DNA of 64,000 bases from Cordylochernes scorpioides (lineage: Eukaryota; Arthropoda; Arachnida; Pseudoscorpiones; Chernetidae): positions 47,923,946-47,987,945 of the forward strand of contig CP092879.1 of the NCBI GenBank assembly GCA_030710605.1. The letters are read 5' to 3'. The notes beneath the pieces are model-generated. The model did not search any database and was not told where the DNA came from. It worked only from the letters and a program-made list of their open reading frames with translations. Positions 52,906-64,000 of this stretch are shown piece after piece. Each line of letters starts with the position of its first letter. Positions within the stretch are counted from its first letter, which is position 1. The position numbers and the translations under genes are program-made.

Positions 52906-53597
52906 CCTAGCATTTTTAATCAATAATTTGTACTATGAGGACATAGCCCTTAATATTCCAAACACATTAGACCTCGAAACCCAAGGTATCAAAGTCTACC
53001 TCAATCAAAACAAAGCCATCAACATATACAATATGTATCACCCTCCAAACAATACATTTATTGACGATGGAACAATGGCTCAATTTCTTACAGACAACAC
53101 TATTATTTTAGGTGACCTTAATGCCAAACATCAACTATGGGGATGTTCTACGCCAAACCCAAGAGGCAAAATACTATCAAACATATTTGACGACAATGCC
53201 TTCATGTGCTTAAATGATGGGAATCCTACCCATCATTCCTACAGCTATAATACTGCACAAGCCCTTGATATAAATTTTTACTATCCTGACATTTTCCACA
53301 AATGCAAATAGCAAATATTAAAAGGTTTTGAAAGTGATCATTTGCCTAATTTGATAGAAATTAGCACCAAGACCAAAACTAGCTCAATTAAGAAAAATTA
53401 TGGAACTTCAAAAAGGTTAATATGATATCTTTCGAAAACACCATTATTAAAGCAGCCAAAGTTTCAATACCAAGAGGTTATATTAAGAAATGGATTCCAA
53501 ATTATGCACACCAGGCAAAAAATATTCAAACACTTATAACTAAAAGAAATGAACTACAAAAAAGTGCACCCAAAACCAAACAATTTGTAGAACTGAA

Positions 53598-54377
53598 ATG
53601 AACATTGTGATTGCAAAAATAAAAAGATTATACGTAAATGTGAAAAGGGAAAAATGGAAACAAACTTGTGAAAACCTGAACCCAAGAAACCCAAATACAA
53701 AACTTTGGAATTTGGCAAAACAAATTGGCAGAGTCCAGCCACAAACTGAAAACACAAATATGATTGAGAATACAGATGGTACACCAGCAACTAATGACAA
53801 AATTGCTGCCAATCTTTTAGGTAATTCATATCAAATAAGTAGTAAAATCAAGGTTGAAAAAAGGCCCGAAAGATTATTCATGACTGTAAAAATGTCACCA
53901 GCACTCATAATATATTCCATGAAAAAAATCAATATGAAAGAGCTAGCTTATGCATTAGAAAACACTGACCTAAACAAGACTCCTGGGCCAGATGGAATCC
54001 ATGGCCGAATGATATCAAACTTGGGCAAAATTGGCAAAGAAAGACTTCTTAATATTTTCAATAACTCCTGGAAAACTGGAAAATTGCCTCAAGACTGTAA
54101 AAATGCAACAATAATTTCCATTAAAAAACTTGACAAATCTGCTGATGACCCAAAAAACTACCGACCTATCTCCCTCACAAATATTTGCTGCAAATTAATG
54201 GAAAAAATTATACTCAGACGACTCACCTACCACCCCGACACAAGAAATCTCTTACCAGAAGAACAATATGGATTTAGAAAAGGACATGGGACAATAGTCC
54301 AACTCTTATTTTTCACACAAAAGGTAAAAGATGCACAAAACAAAAAGCCAACTAACCACACCATAGCTGCTTTTTAG
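53598..54377 (+). pseudogene. LINE-C linker and RT N-terminal segment
   Basis: 259-codon frame: basic linker, then TPGPDGIHGRMISNLGKIG, WKTGKLPQDCKNATIISIKK, NYRPISLTNICCKLMEKI and EEQYGFRKGHGT. Ends at a stop in a region equivalent to RT motif A; coding continues in another phase (a TQAFDKVW-like segment). Confidence 0.85.
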
Positions 54378-55514
54378 ACCTTACACAAGCTTTTGATAAG
54401 GTATGGAAAAACAAGTTAATTGCAAAATTATACAAACATTTCAAAATTGATGGAAAAGCTATCACTTGGATAAATGATTCCCTTAAAAATATATACATCA
54501 GGGTCAAATATAATGGCACTCTATCTAAAACCTTCAAATTGTACCAAGGATTACCACAAGGATCAGTCCTTAGCCCAACTCTCTTCACCCTATTTATTGC
54601 AGGCATAGAAGACAAATTTTCGCATAAAACCAATATTGGACTTTTCGCTGATGACATTATTCTATTGAGCAGCAACACTATCTGGAAAAAAAGCTGAAAG
54701 AGATTTGAACAAGACTATTCTCCACCTAGAAAATTTTGCTTATAAACATAAATTAGAATTTAACCCCCAAAAATCTGAAACCTGTCTTTTTACTACCGAT
54801 AAGAAACTATACAAAATAAGACCAAATATTATTCTGAAAGAACAACAATTGCAATATAATAAACATCCTAAATATCTCGGCTACACTCTGGATCCAGAAA
54901 TTAACTCCAGTAAACATATTGAAGGAGTTGTTAGAAAAGGAAGAGACCGACTAAAAATCTTGTAATATATTTCAGGAAGAGTGGAGAGCTGAAGCAACAA
55001 CACTAAAATTAACTTACACATCTCTAATGAGACCTATCTTGGAATATGGATATCAAATCTATGGCACAGCATCTGAAACAAATCTAAAAACACTAGAAAG
55101 GATACAACTAAATGCACCTAGAATTATTACAGGTCTTCGAAATACCTGCTCTAATAATATTGTACTTTGCGAGGCAGACATTATGCCCTTAAAGGATAGA
55201 ATAAGCTACAATCTGCCAAAATATATAAACAAAATCAAGAGTTATGAAAACAAACACTGAACATTCAATTACATACTTAATTGGGAATCCAATATAAGAC
55301 TCAAAAAAGAAGGCCCTCTCCACCTGGCCAAAAGAAATTGATTTTTAAAATATAAAGTGGAAAAATATTATTTAGCAGAAAAATATCTCCATGCGAATCA
55401 GTAACAAAATGTTATTTTTAATGCCACTTTGAATGAACTCACCAACAAACAATATCAAAATCCAGAATACTAAAAACAATTATCATTAGAAATAATTAAT
55501 AAAATTCCTAAAAA

Positions 55515-55895
55515 TGTAATAACTATCTATACCGATGGTAGCAGAGACGAGTTGGGACACACTTACAGTGACTCTCTCATTAAAACCATAAATGGCAATG
55601 AGAAAATAAACAGAAGAAACCCAGATTTTTGCTCAGTCTTCAGATCCGAACTTATAGCCATCTATGAAGCCTTAAAATCCATCAGAAACACTAAACATCA
55701 CGATATATGGATTCCTACTGATAGTAGAAGTGCCATACAACACTTGAGTCACACAAGGGAACTTAGAGACAAAGTAAGCAGGGACATAATTGGTTATCTC
55801 CAAAAACTCTCAATACCTCAAAAATTCACCTTCAATGGATACCCTTACATGTTAGCATTGAAGGCAATGAAGCTGCTGATGCGGTAGCGAAAAAG
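55515..55895 (+). pseudogene. LINE-C RNase H domain
   Basis: IYTDGSRDELGHT, FRSELIAIYEALKSI and IWIPTDSRSAIQHL give D, E, D. The final block (SIEGNEAADAVAKKG) is in a neighbouring phase after about 55840. Confidence 0.8.
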
Positions 55896-56268
55896 GGCAC
55901 AAAAGAACCCTTTTAAGAAAAATAAACTTACTTTTAAAGAAATAGAAACAGTAGCCAAAACAAAAATAAACAAGAAGTGGAGGATCCCACCTAAGCACAG
56001 TTGGAACACCCTAGAAGCAGATGGCCACCCAGACCTTTCGGTCCACAAGCCGGCATCCGAAGCATGCCCTTCGCTGCTATTCTGTTCAACTCATAAGCCA
56101 AGTAACGGTATCCAAGCTAGAGCTTGGACATTGTACCTGGAAACACCACCTCCCAGACAACGTGTCTGGAAGGATTTCTATACCGGTGGCCTTTAAACAC
56201 AGCAAAAGAGGAAATTATTTACTGTGTCCAGCAGGGACCGCGGGGAGGCGGCCCCCGGTCGACTCTGT

Positions 56269-57111
56269 TCACTCACAGTTGAGGAAAAGCTCAGATGCCA
56301 GGTCGTAGGCTTTCTCAAGAAGCTTGCTGTGGTTTCTCAGCAGCTTACTCTCGATCGCGCCCCTCGCCCTCCTTCTCTCTTCCTGCACACCCACTACCCT
56401 TGGACAATCCAAGACGTAGTGGCGTGCATCCACATCCCTTTCTTCATAGGCCCAATCAGGGTTTCTCTTAATTTTAAATCTGTGGAGACTTGGGGAAGAG
56501 CCCATGTCCCGAACTACCCTAATGAGTTTTTGGGACATTACCTTACAGAGGTACTTGGGTGTTGTTACCCCATTGAATACCTCTCTCCCCTTCACACTGT
56601 TCCTCCATCTGTCCAACCATAAGTCCTGGACGTGACCCCTGATCCTCCTATAAACTTCTTTCTTGGTCACTGGGGTCCTCAGTGATCTACCTCTAAAGCA
56701 TCCTGCCTTAGCGATCCTGTCTGCGAACTCATTACCTTCGATGAGGCTGTGTCTCCTAAACCAAGGGAGCTCCGGAGCCCGCGTCATCATCTCCAGCTCC
56801 TGGATTATTTGATGCGCGAGTTGCCCTTTCTCCAGATTGATAACGACGAGGGCCGACATACAATCTGAATAGAGGCGGTCCGGGCTGAAGTTCTTCTCGG
56901 CACACACTCTGAGGGCTACCCTGATCGCAACCAGCTCGGCTGAAAAGACCAATTCGTCCACTCTGAGTGCTAAACCTTCTTGGAAGATCAGCTCTCCATT
57001 AGTGTATATCACTACCCCAGCTCCAGTATTGGTTCCAGACTTACTACCATCAGTGAAAACCTCCGTGCCAATCCCTGTCGGCCCTCTAGGACTCCAATTC
57101 CACTTTGGCAA
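56269..57111 (-). pseudogene. LINE-B RNase H and C-terminal zinc region
   Basis: 280-codon frame. FTDGSKSGTNTGAGVVIY (first Asp), FSAELVAIRVALRV (Glu), YSDCMSALVVI (second Asp) and IEGNEFADRIAKAG (last Asp). The C-terminal part ends with RHYVLDCPRV. All four catalytic positions are intact, but the frame is cut off from RT upstream. Confidence 0.87.
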
Positions 57112-57445
57112 CCACTGCGGAGGCTTCTTTGTGTCCCTCTTCGATTCCAGGGCCCCCGCTTAAAGTCCCAGGGCATCTTCCCTTTTCTCCCAGATCTTCT
57201 GTCTGATGGTCTCCTCCTCTAGTTTCAATCACAGGGGAATAAGTCCAGCGAGGACCAATAAGGCCTCACTGCTGGTAGTGCGATATCCCCCTGTGATTCT
57301 GAGTGCCGCTGTCCTCTGCACTCTCTCTAGAGTTGTTGCCAACTTCTGATCCCTGTTTCGGCGCTACCAAGCCCCGAAAGCATATAGCAAGATTGGCTCG
57401 ACACAGGAGAGGCAGAGGTTCCTAAAAATAGTACCCTCCTTCTCT

Positions 57446-57482
57446 CCCCCCCCCCCCCCCTCCCCCCCCCCCCCCCCCCCCC
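57446..57482. repeat. poly-C run inside LINE-B
   Basis: About 36 C with one T (C14, T, C21). It falls within the RT thumb/RNase H connection and creates Gly-rich frames on the minus strand that are not proteins. Confidence 0.85.
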
Positions 57483-57853
57483 TTTTGAGGGCCAACCAGG
57501 ACAGGCCTGCACAACGCCTCCCTGCCTCTCGCCACCATCTCCTCCGCCTGGTATTGCCAACCCATCTTGTCATCAATGACCACCCCCAGGATGGTCATCC
57601 TATTGACCAACGCTACCCTCCGTCCTTCCATCCGGATAGCCGGCTTGTGTTTCCTTTTAGTTCTTATGTCCCTAGTCTTAAAGCTGAGGACTTTAGTTTT
57701 GGAGACATTGAACTTAAGGCCAGAGTCATGGGCCCAGATCGAGAAAATTTGGAGAGAAGTTTCAACACACTTCTCAGCCTTCGCTCTCGAAGCAGTCTCA
57801 ATGATGAGGAACTGGTCGTCAGCATAGAGAACCAGCCTGTCTCCCTCATGGAG

Positions 57854-58609
57854 CTACTCCTGGAAAACGGTGTTTACCAGGATATTCCACAGAATAGGTC
57901 CGCAGCAAGAGCCCTGGGGGCAACCCCTAGCACAGTTTCTTTCCAACTTCCGCCCACCAAAACTGAGGCTAATCCGTCTATCCCTCAGGAAGTCACGAAT
58001 CAAGCTGCACAAATTATCAGGACAACCCATGTCCATCAAATTTCTCATCAACTTGTTCCAGCTCATGGAGTTGAACGCGCCATCAATGTCCAGGGCCACG
58101 AAAAGAACCCAAGCACCCTTATTTAAGCCCACCTCAACCCCCTCTAACACCTCGTTCAGAGCTGTGGTTGTGGACTTCCCTTCCCTAAAACCATGTTGGA
58201 AAGAGGAAAGGAGCTCATTACTCTCTAGCCAGTGCTTCAGTCGCTGAGCTAGTAGGCTATCCAGGACCTTACCTAGACACACTAGTAAAGAAAGCGGATG
58301 ATAATCATTAGGAGAATTACCCTTTCTACCAGACTTTTCGAGAAGCACTACTCGGGCAACCTTCCATGCCTCAGGAAATGTACCAGTGTCCAGGCACTTA
58401 TTGAATAACCTGGAAAGAAGCGATGGGTGCATCCTTACCAGGGCTTTCACGACCGTGTTATCGATCCCTTCGGGACCAGAAGATTTCCTTTTCCCGAACT
58501 TGAAAGCCGTCAGTTTCACCTCATTCTCAGAAAAGGGCGGATCCACCAAACCACAAGTGGTCAGAGAGATCTCGTCCTCTGGTTCCTCGTTTCCGAAGTG
58601 CCGATCCAA
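57854..58609 (-). pseudogene. LINE-B reverse transcriptase N-terminal and palm
   Basis: 251-codon frame: KSSGPEGIDNTVVKAL, PEAWKVARVVLLEK, YHPLSLLVCLGKVLDSLL, FQHGFREGKSTTTAL, VALDIDGAFNSMSW (first catalytic Asp) and ARGCPQGSCCGPILWNILVN. The catalytic YADDQFLII follows at about 57815 after an in-frame stop. Confidence 0.9.
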
Positions 58610-58634
58610 GTTGTTTTTATTTTGTCTTCTGCTT

Positions 58635-58942
58635 TCGAGCGAGTAGGTCTAGAACACATTCTCTCTGAATTTTCTCATTGTTGGTGGATGAAACAGCACC
58701 AGTGATTATTTTGGCCGCTTTTGCTTGAACACTGTCTAGTCTTACTTTTAGTGATGAGCTTGAGGGAGCCCAGACCGGTGTTGCATATTCCATTATCGGT
58801 CTTATTAAGGTGGTATATGTTGTTCTGAGAATTCTGGGTTTTGCTCCCCAATTTGTTCCACATAGCCTTCTCAGAATGTTTAGTTTTCTGATAGCTCTAT
58901 TTGAGGTGCTAATTATGTGCTATGAAAATTAAAATTCCTCAT
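58635..58942 (-). pseudogene. LINE-A copy 2, part 1 (RT C-terminal side)
   Basis: Matches 4165-4455 of LINE-A copy 1 (GTGATGAGCTTGAGGGAGCC, GTTTTGCTCCCCAATTTGTT). Interrupted at about 58943 by hairpin repeat HR. Confidence 0.82.
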
Positions 58943-59210
58943 AAATAATAATTGATATAATTTTGTTGACATCTTGTCAATACATACACAGTCTACACTA
59001 TTAAAAAAAGATAATATGCATTATATACACTATGTACAATGAATATGGCGCCTCTGCCAGCGCTGCAGAGTTTGGTGGAGAATCGCCAGTGGGTCTCCAG
59101 CGACACCACGCATTTCGCGATCTACGATGAATACGTAGATCGCATACTTCGCCGCTTAGGAGATGGTGATGGTGTGGTCCTCGAGAACAACTGGAAAGAT
59201 CCAGGACTGC
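58943..59210 (+). repeat. hairpin repeat 'HR', copy 3, inserted in LINE-A
   Basis: Splits LINE-A copy 2 between CCTCAT and GTATCACACCTAGG, which are adjacent in copy 1 (about 4472-4490). Contains a TATATACACTATG string, then ATG at 59039 opening MNMAPLPALQSLVENRQWVS for 61 codons, and the GCGATCTACG...CGTAGATCGC palindrome. Confidence 0.7.
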
Positions 59211-61095
59211 AGTATCACACCTAGGTATTATGGATTTCTAATTTTATCAATTATTTGTTTGTTTATGCTTATTTTGTGGTTATATTTATGCCTTTTTCCC
59301 TGGGAGTGGAGAAGACGCATAGGTTTGGTTTTATTGGGTTTATGGTCATTTGGAGTTCCATTGCCCACTTCTCCAGTCCTCTCATTGATGTCTTCAGTAT
59401 CTTTTACGATTTTTCTATGCTGCTACTTGTGTGCCATATGGCTTTATCATCTGCATAACAGGCAACCTTTGTGTCTTCAGTGAGGTAAGGATGTATGTCG
59501 TTAATATATAGCAGATAGAGTAGAGGACTGAGCACAGATCCCTGAGGTACACCAGCCCATGTTCTTCCTTCCTTGGAAAATTCTCCATTGACCCGAACCT
59601 TTAACCTTCTCCCCTTAAGAAGTCTGCAATCCAGATTAAGGTTTTTCCTCTTACTCCGATGTTGTGCAGCTTTTCACGTAATTTCTCCCTCCACACTCGA
59701 TCAAAAGCTGAGGTCATATTAAGGGAATATAGCCGTGGTCTTCTTTGGCGGTTTTTCCCGGAAAGAATCTATTATTGATTGACAGATGTAGAACAGTTGA
59801 TCAGTTGTACAGTGCTGGGATCTATAGGCCGTTTGGTAGAGGTTTATTTTATTATTTTTTGTGAGCCAGACTATGATCCTAGAGTGGATAATTCGTTCTG
59901 GTATTTTACAAAGTATGCTGGCGAGAGCAATTGGCCGATAGTTCTTGTATTCCTTGGCATCTTTGTTTGGCTTCAGTATTGGCACTATAATTGATATCTT
60001 CCAATTCTTTGGTAGTTTACCAGTTTGCCATGAAATGTTCAGTATTCGTAGGAGTTGATTATTAGCTTTGACTTCAAAGTGTTTAATCATTTGACCAAAG
60101 ATTAGATTATCTCTTGGTGACCTCTTGGATTTTTTTATTGATGAGTTTAGCTCATTCAGTGTGAAGTCTCTCGAGAAAATATCTTGTTGATGGAAGTTTC
60201 TTGCTTGTTTAAATAACCGGTTTATATTATTTTTAGAGTCCTGTCTTCATTCGTATAGTTGAGTATGGAAGTGCTTGAAAGATATTCAGCAATTATGTCA
60301 GCCATCTGTTTGTTCTCGTTCTCGCTGTTCTATTCATATCGGTTAGAGTATTGGAGGATTGGTGTTGGTTTTGATTGTTCTCTAACACTCTAATTATATT
60401 CCAGTGTTGGCTGTCCTTTCTTGGATCCATTTTTTTCGCAGAATTCTACCATTTTTCTTGTTTGAATATCCAAATTTCTTGTTATATTTTGTGAATAATT
60501 TCAATGAGTTCCTTTCTGTTTTATTTGTTTTAAGAAGTCCATTGATATTGTCTCTCTCTCTGAAATCATTGCCTCGATGTTGTGGTCCTTCCAGTAAGGT
60601 ATCCACAGGTCTTTATGTCTACCTCTAGTTATCGATGCTCTTTTGCAGCTTTTTAAATGTTCGAAGAGAATTTTTCCAAGCTTTTGTCAAGCGTTCTGTA
60701 ATTCAATTTTTCGTTGCACAGTTCTTCAAGCTTTTCTGTGAATTTTTTTCAAGTCGGCTTTCCTAAAGTTCCATGTTCTTTTATTCTAATGGACATTCTC
60801 AATTTTGAAGTTTAGGGTTGTTAAAATTGGTTTGTGGTCACTGATTGCACCTCTCAGGATTTTCCATTGTGTTGTGGGTGCGATGTTGTAATTTATCGCT
60901 GTGATGTCTATTGCGGATTCTGTGCCTGTGGACTTAGATAGATAGGTGTTCTCTCCCTTATTTAACGGTGTAAGGTCGAGGTCGGTTAGCATGTCCTCAA
61001 CATACTGACTTTTGTTATCCTGGACAGGTGATCCCCGAATTGAACTTTTTGCGTTAAATTCGCCGAAGTATGATTGTGATATCCGAAGACGCTTC
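59211..61095 (-). pseudogene. LINE-A copy 2, part 2 (RT to endonuclease)
   Basis: Co-linear with 4480-6350 of copy 1. RT: NYRPIALASILCKIPERI (59719-60090), and palm motifs at about 59430-59470 in other phases. Endonuclease C-terminus: SKSTGTESAIDIT and SDHKPILTTLNFK (60786-61097). Here S-D-H is intact, whereas copy 1 has N-D-H. Many frameshifts. The endonuclease N-terminus is cut at about 61100 by the mariner-type element. Confidence 0.85.
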
Positions 61096-61099
61096 ACTT

Positions 61100-63017
61100 A
61101 ATGTCTCTATTGTGTGTGCCCATACAAAATGCAAAGATTTCACGAGCTGAAAGTTGGCGATTTTGAGATGCGTCAAGAATTCGCTGCATGGGTTTTCCGG
61201 CAAATTGATATTGATGAAAACTGGCTGTCGAATGTTCTGTGGACAGATGATGCTCACCTTTCTCTAAACGGAGAATTTAACATTCAAAACAGCCGCATTT
61301 GGGCAACAGAAAACCCTAGGATTTTCACAGAAATGCCACTTTACCAGCCTAGAGTTACAGTTTTGTGTGGGTTCACTTCTTTTATTATTGGGTCATTTTT
61401 CTTTGAAAAATCAATGGAAGAACTTTTAAAACCGTTTTTGTAACTGGTGAACGTTATGAGAAAAGGGTATTCCCATATTGCAGGGTAAAAGCACTAAGCG
61501 AAATAACATTCATGAAAGATGGAGGACCTCCTCATATCTCCCGAGGTGCCAAACAATTGCTGAAGGATAGGTTCAGTGAAAATCGTGTGATAGGTCGCCA
61601 CTTTATATACCAGTGGCCTCCAAGATCAACAGACTTGACGCCTTGCGATTTTTGTTTATGGGGATACATTAAATTGTGTGTTTATCGATGCTGGCCTACC
61701 ACATTGGCCATGTTGAAGGCTTCTATCAGATGGCACGCTTTATCAATTTAACAGATATGTTATTTAATGCTGTCCATTCTGTCATTTATCGTCTGCAGGC
61801 GGTGATTGAGAATGAAGGGTGCCACATTGAGCAAGGATTGTGACCTAATACAAGAGAGAAGGCAGTTACCTCATGTGTTGTATAAGCTGCCATGTATTAT
61901 ATTATCTATCAATATTTTGCAGCTCTTTGTGTTGGGATATGGGGATAATAAATGCTGTCCTCACATCTTGACTCTTTTTTTTTGTGAACAGTAATATTTT
62001 GTTTGTCATTTGCTCACATATTATGTCGGGCAAACCAGAGTGTTATAACTTCTCGAATAACACTGGTACACACAATTTTACCCCTTATGTTTAGTTTTTC
62101 GCTTTTCGCTCATTAGAAGAAATGCATAGATAATAGATAACATAGAAATACATACATAAGAAATACATGTAGCATAAGGAATATTTTCTGTACACCAATA
62201 ACTTTAGAAAATTTGTGAAAAAAAATAATACAAAATGATTTTACTACCACGTTTTTCAACGCAAAAGGTCGATTTAAAATTTATTTTTATTTGAGGGGAC
62301 ACATTTTTAAAATTGTGTACAGTATAATAAACAATGATAACATTTGACAAGCCCATAGGATATTTGGAATAAAGTACGACAAATATATTTTGTCACTCCC
62401 CTCTATATTTCATTTGTTGGATCATGACAAATATCCAGTTAAATAGTCAAGGGTCGCCAATCAGTCAAGAAACTACACATTTCTTATAGCAAGAAATCCT
62501 ATTAATAGTGCCATCATAATTTTTGGTACTATATTAACATTTCAAAAATTCGTGTATTGATATCAGCAGTGTTTTTCAAACATTCAATCTATTTCACAAA
62601 ACCTCATATAAAATAAATATTTTGCTACATGTTTTAATTTGCATTTACCTATTTTACATATCTCTGATTGTATTTAAAATCGTTAAACAATTCTTCATAC
62701 TTTTGGCGAAGTGGTGTTTTATTAATTTGTTATTTGATATTATTAGGGTTCTTTCCTGGTATTCAAAAAGGAAAAATACGTGTCGTTCAGTTATATTTTT
62801 CAATTTATCAAACAATTTGGCCGCTGAATCTCTGATTCTGGTAGAGCGCCATCTGGCGAATAAAATTGTAACTAAAATCAATTTCGAATTTTACATTATT
62901 TGCCATAAAAAATCCCATTGCATCCTGAACACAATGGTGTTTACCGCATTGCTCTAGCGCGAATATTCGCGGAGTTATTAATTTTTAAAGTTGTGCGGGA
63001 CTTTTGGATCACCCTGT
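61100..63017 (+). mobile_element. IS630/Tc1/mariner-superfamily transposon, 5' truncated
   Basis: Transposase remnants at 61114-61760 followed by a non-coding 3' part ending in GGGACTTTTGGATCACCCTG at 63017. The same end lies inverted at 51552. No left terminus: the element joins LINE-A sequence directly at about 61100. Confidence 0.78.
61114..61760 (+). pseudogene. IS630/mariner-type transposase, broken
   Basis: Frame 61114-61443: VLWTDDAHLSLNGEFN carries the first catalytic Asp, then SRIWATENPR and RVTVLCGFTSFIIGSFFFE. After a shift near 61440 the frame 61512-61751 has MKDGGPPHISRGAKQLL (second Asp) and WPPRSTDLTPCDFCLWGYIK (third acidic position Asp, in R-S-x-D-L-T-P-C-D-F). The N-terminal DNA-binding domain is missing. 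Confidence 0.83.
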
Positions 63018-63391
63018 ATATATATATAATCATCTTTTTAAAATAGTGCACACTGTACACTTTTTCATGTATTGACACGGTGCCAATAAATTTATTTTAA
63101 TTGTCAAAATTTTCTACATAACGTGCGGGAGAAACAGCACAAGTAAGGGACTGCCCTATAGAACGAAGTACGGTGTCGTGAGCCCCGAGCCGCTACGGTA
63201 ACCGAGAATAGGGAACTCTGAAATGTGGCTGACTAACGGCGCAATGGCACCCAACTTTCTATGGAGTCATGGACAAGACACCACCAAATTCATTACACAA
63301 TAAAGTTTCACATGATTATTTTATTTATTCTCCCAATATATATATGATGACATTTGACAACTTCTCTACCTTCATCTTTAATTTGCATATA
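63018..63391. other. intergenic stretch, nothing recognised
   Basis: 63120-63290 is GC-richer than its surroundings, with CAATAAAGTTTCAC after it; possibly part of an LTR or 3' end, but no partner was seen. Confidence 0.3.
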
Positions 63392-63568
63392 CAGTTAAAC
63401 CTGTCTATAGCGCCCCCTCTTGGGACTCGCCAAAATAGGGTGCTATAGCGAGGGGATCCTATAGACAGGTCACTTTTACTTTAAATCGCATCGTACTACG
63501 TATTTAAAATCAGGCGCTATAGAGAGGAAGGCGCTATTTAGAGGGGGCGCTATAGACAGGTTTAACTG
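63392..63568. mobile_element. pogo/Tigger-like MITE, 177 bp
   Basis: CAGTTAAACCTGTCTATAGC at the left and its inverse at the right. TA precedes it, AA follows. The interior shares GTACTACGTATTTAAAATC (inverted) with the 51361 copy. Confidence 0.72.
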
Positions 63569-63747
63569 AATAAAATCGATTTATATAAATGTTGTTATTT
63601 CAGTTTTTTTTCTACTTGCTTATTCGCGATGATGATTCCATTATTTGGATTTTTTTTAATGTGTCATATTTATAATAATAGAACCATGACTATTGATTGA
63701 AATATGTATAACTAGCTGAATGACATCCTATGATTATCATTCTAGAC

Positions 63748-63954
63748 CAGGGGTTGGCAAACTGCAGCTCGCGAGCCACATGCGGCTCTTTGGATGTGAA
63801 GCTGTGGCTCTTTATATAGTTCCATACATAAATATTATTTATGTGAGTAATATTTATTGTTGGCAATGAAAACATTTTGTGGCTCTTTAAAAACTTTGAA
63901 AATTTGCAAATTGTATTTTTTGGCTTTTCCGACTCAAAAGGTTGCCGACCCCTG
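63748..63954. mobile_element. hAT-type MITE, 207 bp
   Basis: Ends CAGGGGTTGGCAAACTGCAG and the complement of CAGGGGTCGGCAACC form hAT-style TIRs. Flanks are TTCTAGAC (63740-63747) and TTCTAGGG (63955-63962), an 8-bp target duplication matching at six positions. The interior has ATGCGGCTCTTTGG-type repeats (GGCTCTTT three times). Confidence 0.85.
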
Positions 63955-64000
63955 TTCTAGGGTTTTTCTCGTAAAAGACTTTTGATTTGTTCGATATTTA

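Larger units (their letters stand above)
52906..56225 (+). mobile_element. LINE-C, I-type non-LTR retrotransposon, decayed
   Basis: Plus strand. Endonuclease (52925-53340: IYNMYHPPNN, TIILGDLNAKHQLWGC, then SDHLPN), linker (53430-53880), RT (53950-54960: NKTPGPDGIHGRMI, PKNYRPISLTNICCK, EQYGFRKGHGT, LPQGSVLSPTLFTL-like, LFADDIILLS), C-terminal part with YGYQIYGTAS, and RNase H (55520-55895: IYTDGS, SELIAIYEALKS, PTDSRSAIQHL, SIEGNEAAD), with a diverged tail to 56225. Stops and shifts at about 53311, 54377, 54696, 54965, 55260 and 55850. Distinct from LINE-A. Confidence 0.87.
56228..58630 (-). mobile_element. LINE-B, R1/LOA-like non-LTR retrotransposon, ORF2 portion
   Basis: Minus strand, GC-richer than its surroundings. 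RT in 58609-57560, RNase H and C-terminal zinc region in 57111-56269. The frame is interrupted by a stop near 57854 and a long C/G run at 57446-57482. 5' truncated at about 58630 (endonuclease absent) where LINE-A copy 2 begins. GCPQGS...LWNILV with RNase H suggests the R1/LOA side of the I group. Confidence 0.88.

Noticed and set aside
57327..57631. Gly-rich ORFs on the minus strand
   Set aside because: Produced by translating the poly-C/G run; only the flanking LINE-B RT thumb residues are genuine.

Overview
Eukaryotic genomic DNA, most likely from an invertebrate animal and probably an arthropod. This is inferred from the mix of Copia, Gypsy and Bel/Pao-like LTR elements, several I/R1-type LINEs, Penelope-like elements, Tc1/mariner, pogo-like and hAT-like DNA transposons, a Helitron and a tRNA-derived SINE on an AT-rich background. 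No bacterial operons, rRNA or canonical tRNA genes are visible. LINE families carry local labels (LINE-A to LINE-G) that apply only within this window.

Layout. 0-12.7 kb: Penelope remnant, a frameshifted RING-finger gene, a long decayed minus-strand LINE-A copy, foldback elements, a LINE ORF1 fragment with target duplications, a short solo LTR, a Tc1 remnant and an unrecognised pseudogene. 12.7-19.5 kb: a 28-bp minisatellite with higher-order structure, split by a very young Copia element (Copia-1). 19.5-26.8 kb: a direct-repeat-flanked LTR-like segment, Tc1-type ends, LINE-D split by a compact Bel/Pao-like LTR element, a foldback and a SINE. 26.8-31.4 kb: Copia-2, whose 1352-codon frame is unbroken. 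31.4-39 kb: MITEs, LINE fragments, and the only intact host-like gene seen, an intronless CDK-like kinase at 35.4 kb with an altered DFG motif. 39.06-43.54 kb: a complete but decayed Gypsy element with a TTTAAAC slippery site at the gag/pol join. 44-51.5 kb: LINE-E split exactly by a 1.09-kb Helitron, head-to-head Penelope copies and a large palindromic MITE. 51.5-63 kb: a pile of LINE pieces (A3, C, B, A2) lying between inverted copies of one mariner-type end. 63-64 kb: pogo-like and hAT-like MITEs.

Most of the window is a transposon graveyard with several precise nested insertions whose target sites can be read directly. The best candidates for active elements are Copia-2 and, judged by LTR identity, Copia-1 and the small Bel/Pao-like element, although the last two need functions supplied from elsewhere. 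The kinase and the RING ORF are the non-transposon coding regions most worth follow-up. Family names come from motif recognition without database searches.
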